A DNA stretch of 64,000 nt from Chryseobacterium sp. G0162 (GCF_003815715.1 NZ_CP033922.1:4326001-4390000), one strand, 5' to 3'. Counted from the stretch's first letter, positions 18,401 to 26,817 are shown. The notes: a model not told the origin generated them from the letters alone. Program-made: numbers and translations.

Positions 18401-19358
18401 GGTTTTTTAAATTGTAGCCTACTTGCCAGGCTAAAGTTGATTTTCCTTGCCCACTTGAAGATCTTACGACAACAATGTCTGAAACTTGTATTGCCGTCTC
18501 CAGCTTTTTTTCCCAGCTTTTTCTTCTTACAGGAAGACCTTGAGTGATGTGCGAGGGTCTGGCTGCTTTACCATCATAGTATTCATCAGATTGTTTTCCT
18601 GTGTGCTCATAGGATATTTTAGAAATCCAATTGTTAAGTATAGCTTTGTTTATGGGCGCTTTTGAAAAGGAGTCTTTGATTGATTGAAACAGAAGATTGA
18701 TATCATTTTTATTTATTGATGCCCGGTTTTCCGACCAGATAAGTATGTTATAAAATAAGGAGTTTAGAAATTGGTTTTCAGTTCCTTTATTTATATTCCA
18801 TTCCTTAAAGAGCAAAACCAGTATTTTTGAATATAATTCGTTTGCTGTTTGTTGTTCGAAAGAAATTCTATCTGCAAAATCATTAAAATCTATTGTCTTA
18901 GACAAACTGATCAGTTTGTCTATCCAATACTTTGAAAGGTTTTCACCATGTTTTCTTTCCATGAATGCAGAAAGATTTCCATCCGCAATTTTCATATTAT
19001 AAACAAGTTTGAATCTGCTTTCTGGATTTTTTGCGAATACCTCCAGAAAATTCTGAAGGACGCCTAGTTCCCAAAAAGCCCCGGCATTCATTTTATTGAC
19101 GGATGACTTTAACTGAATATATTCAGAATCTGTACTGATAGCTTGAGAAGTATGTATGTCGATATCTTCTATGCCTTCCAGCTGTATATATTTTGTAGTG
19201 GAATTCTTATTTAATTTTAAAAGAATCAAATAACAAGCATATAAGATCTGATAATGAACTCCTCTAAAGTTTACGGCACCTCCATTTCTTTTTTTTAATA
19301 TAATATCTAGATTTTCAGTGACACCTTTTAGGCTCATAGTTTTAGAGATAGTATCCAT
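15462..19358 (-). CDS. Giant nuclease-STAND ATPase with DUF4297/Cap4-like head (Avs-like)
   Basis: 1298 residues from the ATG at 19358; the frame is open 37 codons further, but that part looks like leader and covers a promoter-like box. Residues 26-90 carry a DUF4297/Cap4-type PD-(D/E)xK pattern: GVHYQ at 33-37, LEGIEDIDI at 60-68, and IQLK at 81-84. A P-loop SSGQGKST (Lys306) follows, then Walker B LVIIDGLNSL and a sensor FLITTRQEDW, as in STAND/NACHT ATPases. About 800 residues of mostly helical C-terminal sequence look like a sensor. Known relatives in architecture are Avs proteins, which bind a phage protein, oligomerise and cut DNA. Neighbour of a second nuclease-STAND gene on the same strand. 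Function is inferred from architecture; subtype not assignable. Confidence 0.75.
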   Translation of the reverse strand: MDTISKTMSLKGVTENLDIILKKRNGGAVNFRGVHYQILYACYLILLKLNKNSTTKYIQLEGIEDIDIHTSQAISTDSEYIQLKSSVNKMNAGAFWELGVLQNFLEVFAKNPESRFKLVYNMKIADGNLSAFMERKHGENLSKYWIDKLISLSKTIDFNDFADRISFEQQTANELYSKILVLLFKEWNINKGTENQFLNSLFYNILIWSENRASINKNDINLLFQSIKDSFSKAPINKAILNNWISKISYEHTGKQSDEYYDGKAARPSHITQGLPVRRKSWEKKLETAIQVSDIVVVRSSSGQGKSTLAWQVGYNLKNHYSLYQLNACKDTDEANAVIEFLDSRILIGENPLVIIDGLNSLVTAWNIVAEKAVDMPIKFLITTRQEDWFRFGADISRINLTSIDISLSTNEAKDIFEQFKKKDKIHPDVKDWQPVWEQVMEKGLLIEYAFLLTKGQMIHDRLSSQIKLLNGSISSPAKIEILRMVSLADCLNIKLETSKLLAYIKSDIGFQQDRDLILQELEKEYFLNFNNHFIEGLHPVRSNHLKDLLHTNLYIGDSLINLLKIINEDYKYDFYINSPFLLLNGKVDFYNDLADYLAENDISDMVFALDGIMHGEPQRYWAANKQIFDDVYNTEGIEIFSMATVPFAKITLLNELSSILGEKGAIFEELEKYKSELPAYSFEKSDLVLFANSLKAKLAKRTLPISSYQGLEFLCKWYNELKIPLSLPFIQNTIHINDLLQLEIQEAKEFMLYLQLNNPSFFKDFINKNKSTIISYIKVNTNSLTIQEKDGDVYIHYLLFSNEADKANEFSVFRIQVFHAFLPIYEKYCTEAILLPFPSEGLISITRQNSIKNLTKEAIGNMFNAHLNKIWLSTIQKNYQESSAYEWQRNIIDIRQIAIEWAKDFIKLVDSLLEGNYKKKDKASASLDQLRAKLSDFLTKKKPYPKYENKYFELTNYKKEEQEIDEWFASLGNINGQMLNIFIPKVEHDRNIALINMKAVYLNLKIMQDAFRKIEAETIPYFDSENICLLENQYFERLYATVQYYLSQLPIESKNPVHVAKKEAEEWWHQAKTKNLSKLTQVLNKIEENTDYKFILPIALEETETLTYATFGIENFDFSDENSFFQLSMDLALLCELDIQFFSIISVKDNVAIGGIRFNNDYFKAFLKAKNGDYDIDQEKLTPLPIYLEQKVIITLPQISLSTLSVIDEEKENVAKILFEVWRLSEFRSRLDNNSEIEKIWLESTSFQSKNKIDSLMLSINVKDYSNFQGFVSSSLEKNIIYSTEEIVSKLIEYLKN

Positions 19359-19444
19359 TATAAAATGTTTTTTAAGATTAATTAGAAGAAAAGTGGTAAA
19401 AAGTTTTTTCAAATTATGGTTTAACCTTTTTTCGCTGCAAACCA

Positions 19445-19474
19445 CAAATATAAATGTGTTTTTAGTCAAACAAA
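19445..19474 (-). promoter_or_regulatory. Bacteroidota-type promoter for the 1298-residue STAND gene
   Basis: On the minus strand, TTTG (19471-19474) is followed after 18 bases by TATATTTG (19445-19452), a good match to the Bacteroidota TTTG / TAnnTTTG promoter. The expected start of transcription leaves a leader of about 80 bases before the ATG at 19358, which supports that start over the longer frame. The rest of the 19475-19743 spacer is AT-rich and shows nothing else. Confidence 0.5.
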
Positions 19475-19743
19475 TATAGTATAAATCAAAATCCCATTTT
19501 TACGGATAACCATAATGTGTTTCTATATTAGAAGTTCTTTGATTTGAAATTGATTACTGTTTTAATTTGTGTGTTTTATATATAGACTCGATTTACGATA
19601 TTCATTATGAAATATGCTTAAAGCAAGGATGATAACTGCGCTGAATTTTCTGATATAATTTTTAGATAATAAAAATGCGAAAAAATGATTGTCATTCATT
19701 GTATCACGTTTGAATTCCATAAAATATGAAAAATGAAGTCTTT

Positions 19744-22700
19744 TTAAAGATTAGCATCATCCAGAATTCTTTCCGTTTCTCTTGAAAATCGATCATCCAT
19801 CAGAACTCTGTCAAAAGCAAGGGTTAAATTCCAACGTGCGGAAATGCTTTCATTATCATTGCCATCAATGCTACTGAGTGCACATAGAATAAATTTTGTG
19901 CCCGAAGAAGTATACACATCAATAAATTCTTGATCATCTTTAAATTTGTCAGTGTTTAGCACTATCTCAAAAAGCTCTATGGCCTGATGTGGATAATCTT
20001 TGCACTGTGAAGTGAGATATTCTATTAATGAGTCATTGACCCTAAAGAAAGGCGACTGGATATATTTTGTCAAAAATGTACTTATATCGCTTAATTTGAT
20101 ATTGATTGATTCATTGAAATTTATTCCGTGGTTGTCATAATCTTCTTCAGTTAACCTTTGTAGCACATAGTCAAGTATTTGATCGCTTTTTTGCTTGGCT
20201 GCAGGCACGGCATAATAATTATGCAGAATAGTACCTATGGCAAAAGAGTATACATATTTATTATTTTCCATAAATCGGTAAAGTAAGGCATTCGCATCGG
20301 CCTTATCATATAGATCGGAAAAATATAAAATATTGAACAGTGCTTGGCTATCATCCTGTCCAAGGCAGTCTGCAGAAACCAGCCTTTCAAAGGCCGGAAT
20401 GAGTGCCTCGAAATTATAATTAGCCATATAATGCATTGACCAGATCGAGGAAGCGAGGACATGAATGCTGTTTTCATTGTTGACCACACCACTGAATATC
20501 TCAAAAGCTCTTGCGGGGTCAGCATTCATTAAGTATGCAAACTGATAAAGCGCTGCGGCCCTGCAGTGAGCAGGAGCTATTTCAAAAACTATTTTTAGGG
20601 TCCTGAAAACCTGATCGAAGTAATTGCTGTCAATAATATGTACAAGAGCAGATGCAGCAGATCCACTTGCTGTGTTAAGACCTTGAGTGACGAGGTTGTC
20701 CACTGAGGTCTCTTCTTCCAGAGGATCAAGATCAGCATGATCCAACGAAAAATCAAGTGCACATGACAGTAGGAAATCGATTATGGAGGAATCATCATTT
20801 TGATTTTTTGAGAGATTCTCGGCGATGTAGCGGCAGACCCTCTGCAGCTCCTCGCTCATCGGGAGCTTCAGAATCTGTTTAAATAGCTCACGTGCCTGTT
20901 TTTTGTCCGCCTCACTTTCAGATAAGCCCCAAAGTCCATATACCGCGTATTTGAGTTGAATGTCGGGATCATTAAGGGCGGAGCTAATTATATCTATCAT
21001 TTCATCGGTCGGGTCTTCTTGTACGCATTTTTTTAAAGCGTATGCATGTTCCTGAATATCTCCTTTAAGAAAAGGACGGTCAAAATCGCTTTTTGAACCA
21101 TCATACTTTTTAAAGGAGTCAAGCCATTGGACCTTCTTCATGTGTTTATAGGCTTTTGGAGGTATGGGTGTCTGTACGACACCGGCTATGACATGACCGC
21201 TTCTTTCCCTGTCTTTGTAATCTGGAAATCTTCTCGCTAGTTCAAGTTCTGCTTGTTTCAGTTCAGGGTCACTAGCAATGATCTCTGTAGGCAGTCTTTT
21301 TATCCAACAGTATTTGGTCAGACCCCACCATGTTGATATTTTTTTCTTTCCACTGCCCAGTTTGATGATCATGATTTCGTGGCTGAATTTCAGTTCTTTA
21401 ATCAGTTTGATCATCTTTGACTGCTCCTCTAAATTGAAAAAAGGAAAAGTCTTTTCAAACAGTGTTCTGCTTTCCACTGCAATTGTTGAATCGTAATAAA
21501 TTTCATTTAATGTCAGGAGATAGGAGCAAAGTTCAAAGGTTTGGGCTGAATAATAGATATGATCTGAATCCAGTGCAAAAATGAGCAGTCTGAGAACCGA
21601 CATTATTTCCGAGTCTTTATTTGTTTCAAAAAAAGAGAGAAACTCAGGATCCCGAGCTTGGGCAGAATTTCGCAGACTGTGGGCCAGTAGAGTATAGCGG
21701 GATGCCCTGCCTTTCTGGAAATCTCTATCCTGAAAACGAACCTGCATGTATTTATAGTTTCCCCAGATTTTTTTCTCAGTTTCGGCTGTTTTAAATTCAG
21801 CTTCGAAACAGGAAAACAAGATAAGAAAAAGCTGGGTAGGTGCAGTTTTTAACAAGGTGTTCAGTACAACATTTGGACCCATCGGATCCTGTCTGTCATC
21901 ATTCAGGGGGGTATTAGATAGATCCTGGGCCATCAGATTTATGGCATAGCTGGGATTGACATGAGCAATATTGTCCACTGTACGGTAATATCCGTATGAA
22001 TCTATTTGCTTAAAGTCTTTGCAGTCTTCAAAAATGTTGTATTTAATGGGATCATCCCAATTTGTTGTTGCCCTGAGTATCCTTCTAGCGAAACCCTGGT
22101 CTCGACGTTCCAAAATAAATTTCCAACTTCCATTGTAATCTAGTATGGCAGCACGATGCAGGAAATCTGATGCCTTGTTTTTTAATAATGTCTGCTCTTT
22201 TGGCTGGAGATACCTGCTTTTGGGTATGATATTAAAGTTTCCGTCAAGAATTTCTAAAAAGCTATTTCTGTCTGCAAAATGGAACCAGTATTGGGAATGT
22301 GCATGCTGAAAGAATAAAATCATAAGGTGATAGGATTCCTTTACAGCTTCTTTAACAATTGCTGTTTCCTGTGCCAAAGGGGTTTCATGAAAAAGTACTG
22401 AAGACAGGATCATATGTTTGATATGAAAAAGGATCTGGCTATCATAAAATATATCTTTTAGAGTTTTAAGGTAAATGGTTTGATCAAAGTCACGTAAATA
22501 GTTCAGGATCATTTTCACTGCTGAGCGCAAATGCAGAGTTTGCCCGTTATTTTTGATATAATCTCTGAGGTCGAGCCCACGTTCAACAAATTGTTTTGCA
22601 AATACAAAATCATAGAAAGACTGATGGAAGAACTGCAACTGGTTTTCCTCCTTTTTTAGTAATCTTTCACTTTTCAAGTAACTCAATTCTTGCACATAGT

Positions 22701-24324
22701 CTTCAAATTGCAGTTCACTGACGGTGATGTGCTGTATACTGAACATTTTATCGGCAATTTTATAGAGCAGTTCCCTTGTCAATTTTCTATCTGCCGGTTC
22801 CTTAGGGGAGAGATTAGTGATCTTTTGGCTCCACAGCTCTAGATACATGTCATGAAGTGTCTTCAATCCAAGGCTGCCGTGGTTCGATTTATAAATTCTT
22901 GAGAAGACATTCAGGTGATTCGGAATTTTTAGAAGTTCTAGCAATTTGCTATTTAGCATGTTGCGGTGTACGTCCAATTTGGCCAGCTGGGTAAGCACTT
23001 GTCCTTCAGTCAACGGGTTAACCGTCACGGTTTCAATATTCCTGTAAACCTGTAGGGCAGGATCATAATGGAGATCAAAAGTCCTTATAGAAATTATGAT
23101 CCTGATATTTTCATCGTGGCGGTACTGTTCGATTACGCTCTTAAATACTTGCAGATAGGATCTGTCGGTTGACATGGACTGTGAGAGCGCATCGATCTGA
23201 TCAATTAAGATAACTGTCGTTTTATACTTTTGTTTGCATTTTTCAATAAACTCGAATATGGGAATAGAGAGACCTATTTTGTCTTGGAGCTCTTTTATGC
23301 TTGTGGCGGCCAGTTTATCAGCTTTTAGTCCGAGCACAGGGATGTCATTAGCTCTCAGCCTATCATAAAGATCCTTTAAGATAACTGTTTTACCCATTCC
23401 TGCATTTGCGACAAGCAGGCACAGGTTCAACGCCCTGTTTTCATTGTCTCTTTCCGGATTTTTTTTTATCCATTTGAAAAGCTGATCGGTTTCCTCACGT
23501 TCGATATGGGAATCATTAATTTCTGAAAATTCATTTCTTTCGGATTTTAAGCTGAGTGATCCTGTATCAAGCTGTTGGTCAATCTTTATATCTTCTTTGG
23601 ACTGATCTACTAATTTTTCAAGTAGCAGCTCTTTAACCTCCATGATGACAGAATTGTCGGTAACCGTTCTGACTTCAAAGAATAAGGTGCATAGGTGTGC
23701 GCTCCGAGGATCACTGAGATAGGCATCCAGATCTGGTGTGTTAATCTTTTTTACATTAATTCTTGACAGGACATCACGTACCTGCTGCAGGGTTTCATCT
23801 ATCTTGAGTTGCAGCTGTTTGAGACTTTCATATTTGTTGATATTGTAGTTCACCCAGCTAGAGAGACTTTCTTCTGTGCCTATCAGTGATCTAAATGCAT
23901 CGATAAAATCGCTGCAATCTACTGTGAAACCTTTTGATACTGCAATAAAATAGGTGAAGTTATCTGGATCCTGAAGGATGTCCTCTGTTAGAAGACTGTA
24001 AAGTACAAACTTTGTTATCTCTTTGCCAAAATTGTTTTTATCCAGATTTTTGTCGTACTTCTTGCACTGGATAAGTCCATTAGTATTTCCATTATAGAAA
24101 AGTGAACAATCTCTTCCTTTTTCAGATACACCTGACATCAGGCTTACCTCATCAAATTCAATAAATTGACCCCTGCCCAACTGTGCTTTGGCAATGCTGT
24201 ACAGAAGCTCTTCAAAGCGTCTATCGCTCGAAATCTGGTTGTAAGGATATGATTGATTCGCAAAAGCTATTGGTTTAAAAGGGTCTTCCGTTATCTCTGG
24301 AAATGTATGGACGATCTGTATCAT
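19744..24324 (-). CDS. Giant nuclease-STAND ATPase with Mrr/REase-like head (Avs-like)
   Basis: 1526 residues. The N-terminal 150 or so fit a restriction-endonuclease-like fold: FEELLYSIAK (37-46), EFDEVSL, GRDCSLF with Asp72 and LIQCKKY with Gln86/Lys88, a D...QxK active-site pattern. The STAND ATPase follows: Walker A ANAGMGKTV (Lys312), Walker B TTVILIDQIDALS, and IIISIRTFDL, then a winged-helix-like stretch with FFHQSFYDFVFAKQF. The remaining 900 or so residues are helical, HEAT/TPR-like (for example AVYGLWGLSESEADKKQAREL). This matches Avs-type antiviral ATPases in plan. By eye its base composition is richer in G and C than the Gabija genes, hinting at separate acquisition. It ends 386 bases before the start of the other STAND gene. 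Confidence 0.75.
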   Translation of the reverse strand: MIQIVHTFPEITEDPFKPIAFANQSYPYNQISSDRRFEELLYSIAKAQLGRGQFIEFDEVSLMSGVSEKGRDCSLFYNGNTNGLIQCKKYDKNLDKNNFGKEITKFVLYSLLTEDILQDPDNFTYFIAVSKGFTVDCSDFIDAFRSLIGTEESLSSWVNYNINKYESLKQLQLKIDETLQQVRDVLSRINVKKINTPDLDAYLSDPRSAHLCTLFFEVRTVTDNSVIMEVKELLLEKLVDQSKEDIKIDQQLDTGSLSLKSERNEFSEINDSHIEREETDQLFKWIKKNPERDNENRALNLCLLVANAGMGKTVILKDLYDRLRANDIPVLGLKADKLAATSIKELQDKIGLSIPIFEFIEKCKQKYKTTVILIDQIDALSQSMSTDRSYLQVFKSVIEQYRHDENIRIIISIRTFDLHYDPALQVYRNIETVTVNPLTEGQVLTQLAKLDVHRNMLNSKLLELLKIPNHLNVFSRIYKSNHGSLGLKTLHDMYLELWSQKITNLSPKEPADRKLTRELLYKIADKMFSIQHITVSELQFEDYVQELSYLKSERLLKKEENQLQFFHQSFYDFVFAKQFVERGLDLRDYIKNNGQTLHLRSAVKMILNYLRDFDQTIYLKTLKDIFYDSQILFHIKHMILSSVLFHETPLAQETAIVKEAVKESYHLMILFFQHAHSQYWFHFADRNSFLEILDGNFNIIPKSRYLQPKEQTLLKNKASDFLHRAAILDYNGSWKFILERRDQGFARRILRATTNWDDPIKYNIFEDCKDFKQIDSYGYYRTVDNIAHVNPSYAINLMAQDLSNTPLNDDRQDPMGPNVVLNTLLKTAPTQLFLILFSCFEAEFKTAETEKKIWGNYKYMQVRFQDRDFQKGRASRYTLLAHSLRNSAQARDPEFLSFFETNKDSEIMSVLRLLIFALDSDHIYYSAQTFELCSYLLTLNEIYYDSTIAVESRTLFEKTFPFFNLEEQSKMIKLIKELKFSHEIMIIKLGSGKKKISTWWGLTKYCWIKRLPTEIIASDPELKQAELELARRFPDYKDRERSGHVIAGVVQTPIPPKAYKHMKKVQWLDSFKKYDGSKSDFDRPFLKGDIQEHAYALKKCVQEDPTDEMIDIISSALNDPDIQLKYAVYGLWGLSESEADKKQARELFKQILKLPMSEELQRVCRYIAENLSKNQNDDSSIIDFLLSCALDFSLDHADLDPLEEETSVDNLVTQGLNTASGSAASALVHIIDSNYFDQVFRTLKIVFEIAPAHCRAAALYQFAYLMNADPARAFEIFSGVVNNENSIHVLASSIWSMHYMANYNFEALIPAFERLVSADCLGQDDSQALFNILYFSDLYDKADANALLYRFMENNKYVYSFAIGTILHNYYAVPAAKQKSDQILDYVLQRLTEEDYDNHGINFNESINIKLSDISTFLTKYIQSPFFRVNDSLIEYLTSQCKDYPHQAIELFEIVLNTDKFKDDQEFIDVYTSSGTKFILCALSSIDGNDNESISARWNLTLAFDRVLMDDRFSRETERILDDANL

Positions 24325-24353
24325 GGGATAATAATCTATAAAGATAAGAAATA

Positions 24354-24361
24354 CAAAATTA
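24354..24361 (-). promoter_or_regulatory. Possible -7 box of the 1526-residue STAND gene
   Basis: TAATTTTG on the minus strand matches TAnnTTTG and lies 30 bases before the ATG at 24324. No well-spaced TTTG or TTG -33 element was found, so this is only a candidate. Confidence 0.3.
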
Positions 24362-24985
24362 TTTTTCTACAGCTTTTAGTATTTTACAACAATAATTAGA
24401 ACTGCTGGAAGTGTCTTTTTGTTGAAAGTTGAAAGCTTAAAATGTTATCTCAATGAAATTGTCAATGGGTTTGATTAGTAATGGGTCAAAATTGAGTTTT
24501 GAATATGACTAGTTAGAAGGTTACAATAATAGTAACATGAAAATAATATTTACAATGAAAGGCTACTTAGTGGTGATCTCTACTAACATCCGAATCATTA
24601 TTTTTTTAGTGTAATGTATTAATTATAAGTATTTTAAATTTGTTTCCATAATTCTGCCAATGAATAATCTGCCCGTGAATTAAAGATGAAATATAAAAGT
24701 AGATTTTATGCAATTAATTGATGATTGCTGTAATATTTCCATTGTACTGCGATATCCTGGCTGATAGGACCTTGAAGTCAAAATTTTGGAGTTCCTTAAA
24801 AATACTTCTGATATGTGATACATGGGTTTCATATTAATGTGATAATGTCATTAATTACTGCTGTTACTATCAAAGTTTTCTACTGAATTTCCCGTTTTTA
24901 ATTTGATACAGCATAAACTGCTTTTGTTTATTATTTCATATACTTAAAAATATTAATTTGTAAATCAAATAAATACATTAATTAT
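24362..24985. other. Intergenic region, about 620 bases
   Basis: Spacer between the divergent STAND and serine-recombinase genes. It is AT-rich and has no gene of normal length. It contains a 39-codon minus-strand open stretch that looks like a gene remnant (24714-24833, listed separately) and must contain the recombinase promoter; no clear TAnnTTTG box was found for it. Confidence 0.5.
24714..24833 (-). pseudogene. Possible gene remnant (39 codons, no start)
   Basis: An open stretch on the minus strand without an ATG has protein-like composition (HIRSIFKELQNFDFKVLSAR, then ISQYNGNITAIIN and a stop) and is closed upstream by a stop codon. An overlapping frame has an ATG and 50 codons but reads like a shadow. 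It could be the tail of a gene lost when the recombinase or the STAND gene arrived. Not assignable; could be chance. Confidence 0.2.
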
Positions 24986-26476
24986 ATGAAGTCAGCCTAT
25001 TTATATGTCCGCGTAAGTACAGACGAACAAAAGAGAAAAGGTTACTCCTTGCCAGAACAGGAGGATAGATTATTGAAATATTGTAAGTATAACAATATTG
25101 AAGTCAAAGGAATCTATCGCGAAGACTACTCTGCCAAAAATTTCAATCGACCGGAGTGGAAAGAATTATTCTCAGAAATTAAAAAGAAATCATCAGGGGA
25201 AGATAAGAACATATTATTTATCAAGTGGGACCGATTTAGCCGGAATGTTGAATATGCTTACGAAATGATTGGAAAACTTCGAAAATATAAAACGATAGCG
25301 ATGGCTATTGATCAACCAATTGATTTCTCTGTGCCGGAAAGCACGGTTATGTTGGCTGTATATTTAGCTGTTCCAGAGGCGGAAAATACCAGAAGGGCTC
25401 AAAATACAGCAAATGGTATTCGTCGAGCGAAGCTGATGGGTAGATATCCTAATAAAGCACCTATTGGATTTATTAATTTGACATTAATGGATGGTAAAAA
25501 AACTATTGCTCCTAAAGAGCCTGAAGCTGATATTATAAAGTGGTCTTTTCATCAAGCTGCTCAGAACGATCATAAGATTTCCGAAATAATGAAAATGGCT
25601 AATGAAAAAGGATTGATATGTTCACGGTCACACTTCTTTAGAATTTTACGGAATCCAATTTATTGTGGGCTTATATCAGTCAAACTTAAATCTAATGAAG
25701 AACAAATGATAAAAGGTTTGCATGAACCTTTAATATCTGAATCGTTATTTTATCAAGTTCAGTCTGTTATTAATACAAAAAGAAAAACTACTTCAAAAAA
25801 AGATGATTTAAAAGAGCTGTTTTTTCTTAGAGGTTTTTTGACTTGTCCTGTTTGCGATCGAAAACTCAGTGGAAGTATTGCACAAGGAAGCTCAAAAAAA
25901 TACCCATATTATCATTGTCATGATCGCTGTAGAACAAGGATAAACGCAATTTTACTGAATGATTGCTATCAAAATAAGCTTCAGCAATTAATACTGTCAA
26001 ATAATACAATTGACTTATTTAAATGTATTTTACAAGACCAGAATATAAAGACACTGAAAGCAAGTTATTTGTACAATCAAAATTTAATTGAGAGAAAAAT
26101 AAAAGAAGAGGGGCAAGTTCTTTCTAGAGGCAGAAAGTTGTTTTTAGCAGGAGTATTAAAAATTGATGACTACAATGAATTAAAAAAAGAGAATCAAGTT
26201 AACATTAGGCATCTTAAGAAGGAAGCGCGTGATATTTTTCTTAAATTAAAAGCTATTGATAAAAAGGATCAAATAGAAGATAAAGAAATAGTCGAAGTTT
26301 TTCGAAAATTTTCCGAGTTTGACACCTCAGATAAAAAAAGTCTTGTGAGTCTTATTCCACCAGTTGATATTGATTATAAAACAGGAGATCTTTCTTTGGA
26401 CTTGAATCAAGCATTTTTAAAAATATTATCAAAAAAAAGTAACCGAAAAACTAATAAGAAAAATGAATTTTATTGA
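24986..26476 (+). CDS. Large serine recombinase (site-specific integrase)
   Basis: 496 residues. The N-terminal resolvase catalytic domain begins YLYVRVSTDEQ with nucleophile Ser11 and continues with EDYSAKNFNRPEW and FIKWDRFSRN. A Recombinase domain follows (APIGFINLT, ILRNPIYCGLI), then a zinc ribbon (CPVC at 287-290, YYHCHDRC), then a coiled-coil-rich C-terminus. This is the large serine integrase layout, which mobilises phages, conjugative elements and islands. It lies at the right end of the defence island, pointing to the tRNA-Arg, and is the likely means by which the island entered. The stop codon overlaps the start of the next small gene by 14 bases. Confidence 0.92.
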   Translation: MKSAYLYVRVSTDEQKRKGYSLPEQEDRLLKYCKYNNIEVKGIYREDYSAKNFNRPEWKELFSEIKKKSSGEDKNILFIKWDRFSRNVEYAYEMIGKLRKYKTIAMAIDQPIDFSVPESTVMLAVYLAVPEAENTRRAQNTANGIRRAKLMGRYPNKAPIGFINLTLMDGKKTIAPKEPEADIIKWSFHQAAQNDHKISEIMKMANEKGLICSRSHFFRILRNPIYCGLISVKLKSNEEQMIKGLHEPLISESLFYQVQSVINTKRKTTSKKDDLKELFFLRGFLTCPVCDRKLSGSIAQGSSKKYPYYHCHDRCRTRINAILLNDCYQNKLQQLILSNNTIDLFKCILQDQNIKTLKASYLYNQNLIERKIKEEGQVLSRGRKLFLAGVLKIDDYNELKKENQVNIRHLKKEARDIFLKLKAIDKKDQIEDKEIVEVFRKFSEFDTSDKKSLVSLIPPVDIDYKTGDLSLDLNQAFLKILSKKSNRKTNKKNEFY

Positions 26477-26627
26477 TAAGAATGTTTCAGTTGAACAAGC
26501 GATTATTCTTTTAGCTAAGAATGGAGTTCAGGTAAATGAGAAAGAAGCTAAAATTATATTAGAATTACTATATTTAGTATCAAAAAGTTACAATAAGCCA
26601 AAAGAGGAAAAAATACTAGAACCTTAA
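26463..26627 (+). CDS. 54-residue protein translationally coupled to the recombinase
   Basis: Starts at an ATG inside the last codons of the recombinase gene (14-base overlap, different frame). It reads MNFIDKNVSVEQAIILLAKN, then GVQVNEKEAKIILELLYLVS and a charged tail. It is predicted to be mostly two helices, with no membrane segment or signal peptide. Small proteins of this kind often sit directly after serine recombinases in Bacteroidota and are sometimes labelled 'PTS sugar transporter subunit IIBC' in databases, which the sequence does not support. A helper of recombination or an autorepressor is possible; function unknown. Confidence 0.75.
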   Translation: MNFIDKNVSVEQAIILLAKNGVQVNEKEAKIILELLYLVSKSYNKPKEEKILEP

Positions 26628-26777
26628 TGGGATTTCAAACTACGCTTCAATACCGATGAAATCTCTGATAGAGCACTTTTAGACTGTCTGTTTCAGGTGG
26701 ACTAGGGATTTCACATCAAAAAATTCAAACTATAAAATGTCAGGCTGTAAAAGCTTGATAGAGAGATTTTTATGTGT

Positions 26778-26811
26778 AAAAAAAGAGAGACAACTATCAA
26801 ATAGTTGTCTC
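26778..26811 (-). terminator. Terminator of the tRNA-Arg transcript
   Basis: On the minus strand, directly after the tRNA, an 11-base perfect stem GAGACAACTAT / ATAGTTGTCTC (26787-26797 and 26801-26811, 3-base loop) is followed by a seven-T run. This is a standard rho-independent terminator. It is intact, so the island did not disrupt the tRNA transcript. Confidence 0.85.
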
Positions 26812-26817
26812 CTTAAG

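Noticed and set aside
15462..24324. CBASS system, because of the Cap4-like domain
   Set aside because: No CD-NTase (cyclic nucleotide synthase) gene and no SAVED domain were seen; the nuclease is fused to a STAND ATPase instead.
26463..26627. 'PTS sugar transporter subunit IIBC' as a name for the small gene
   Set aside because: At 54 residues with no membrane segment and no phosphorylation site, it cannot be a PTS permease.
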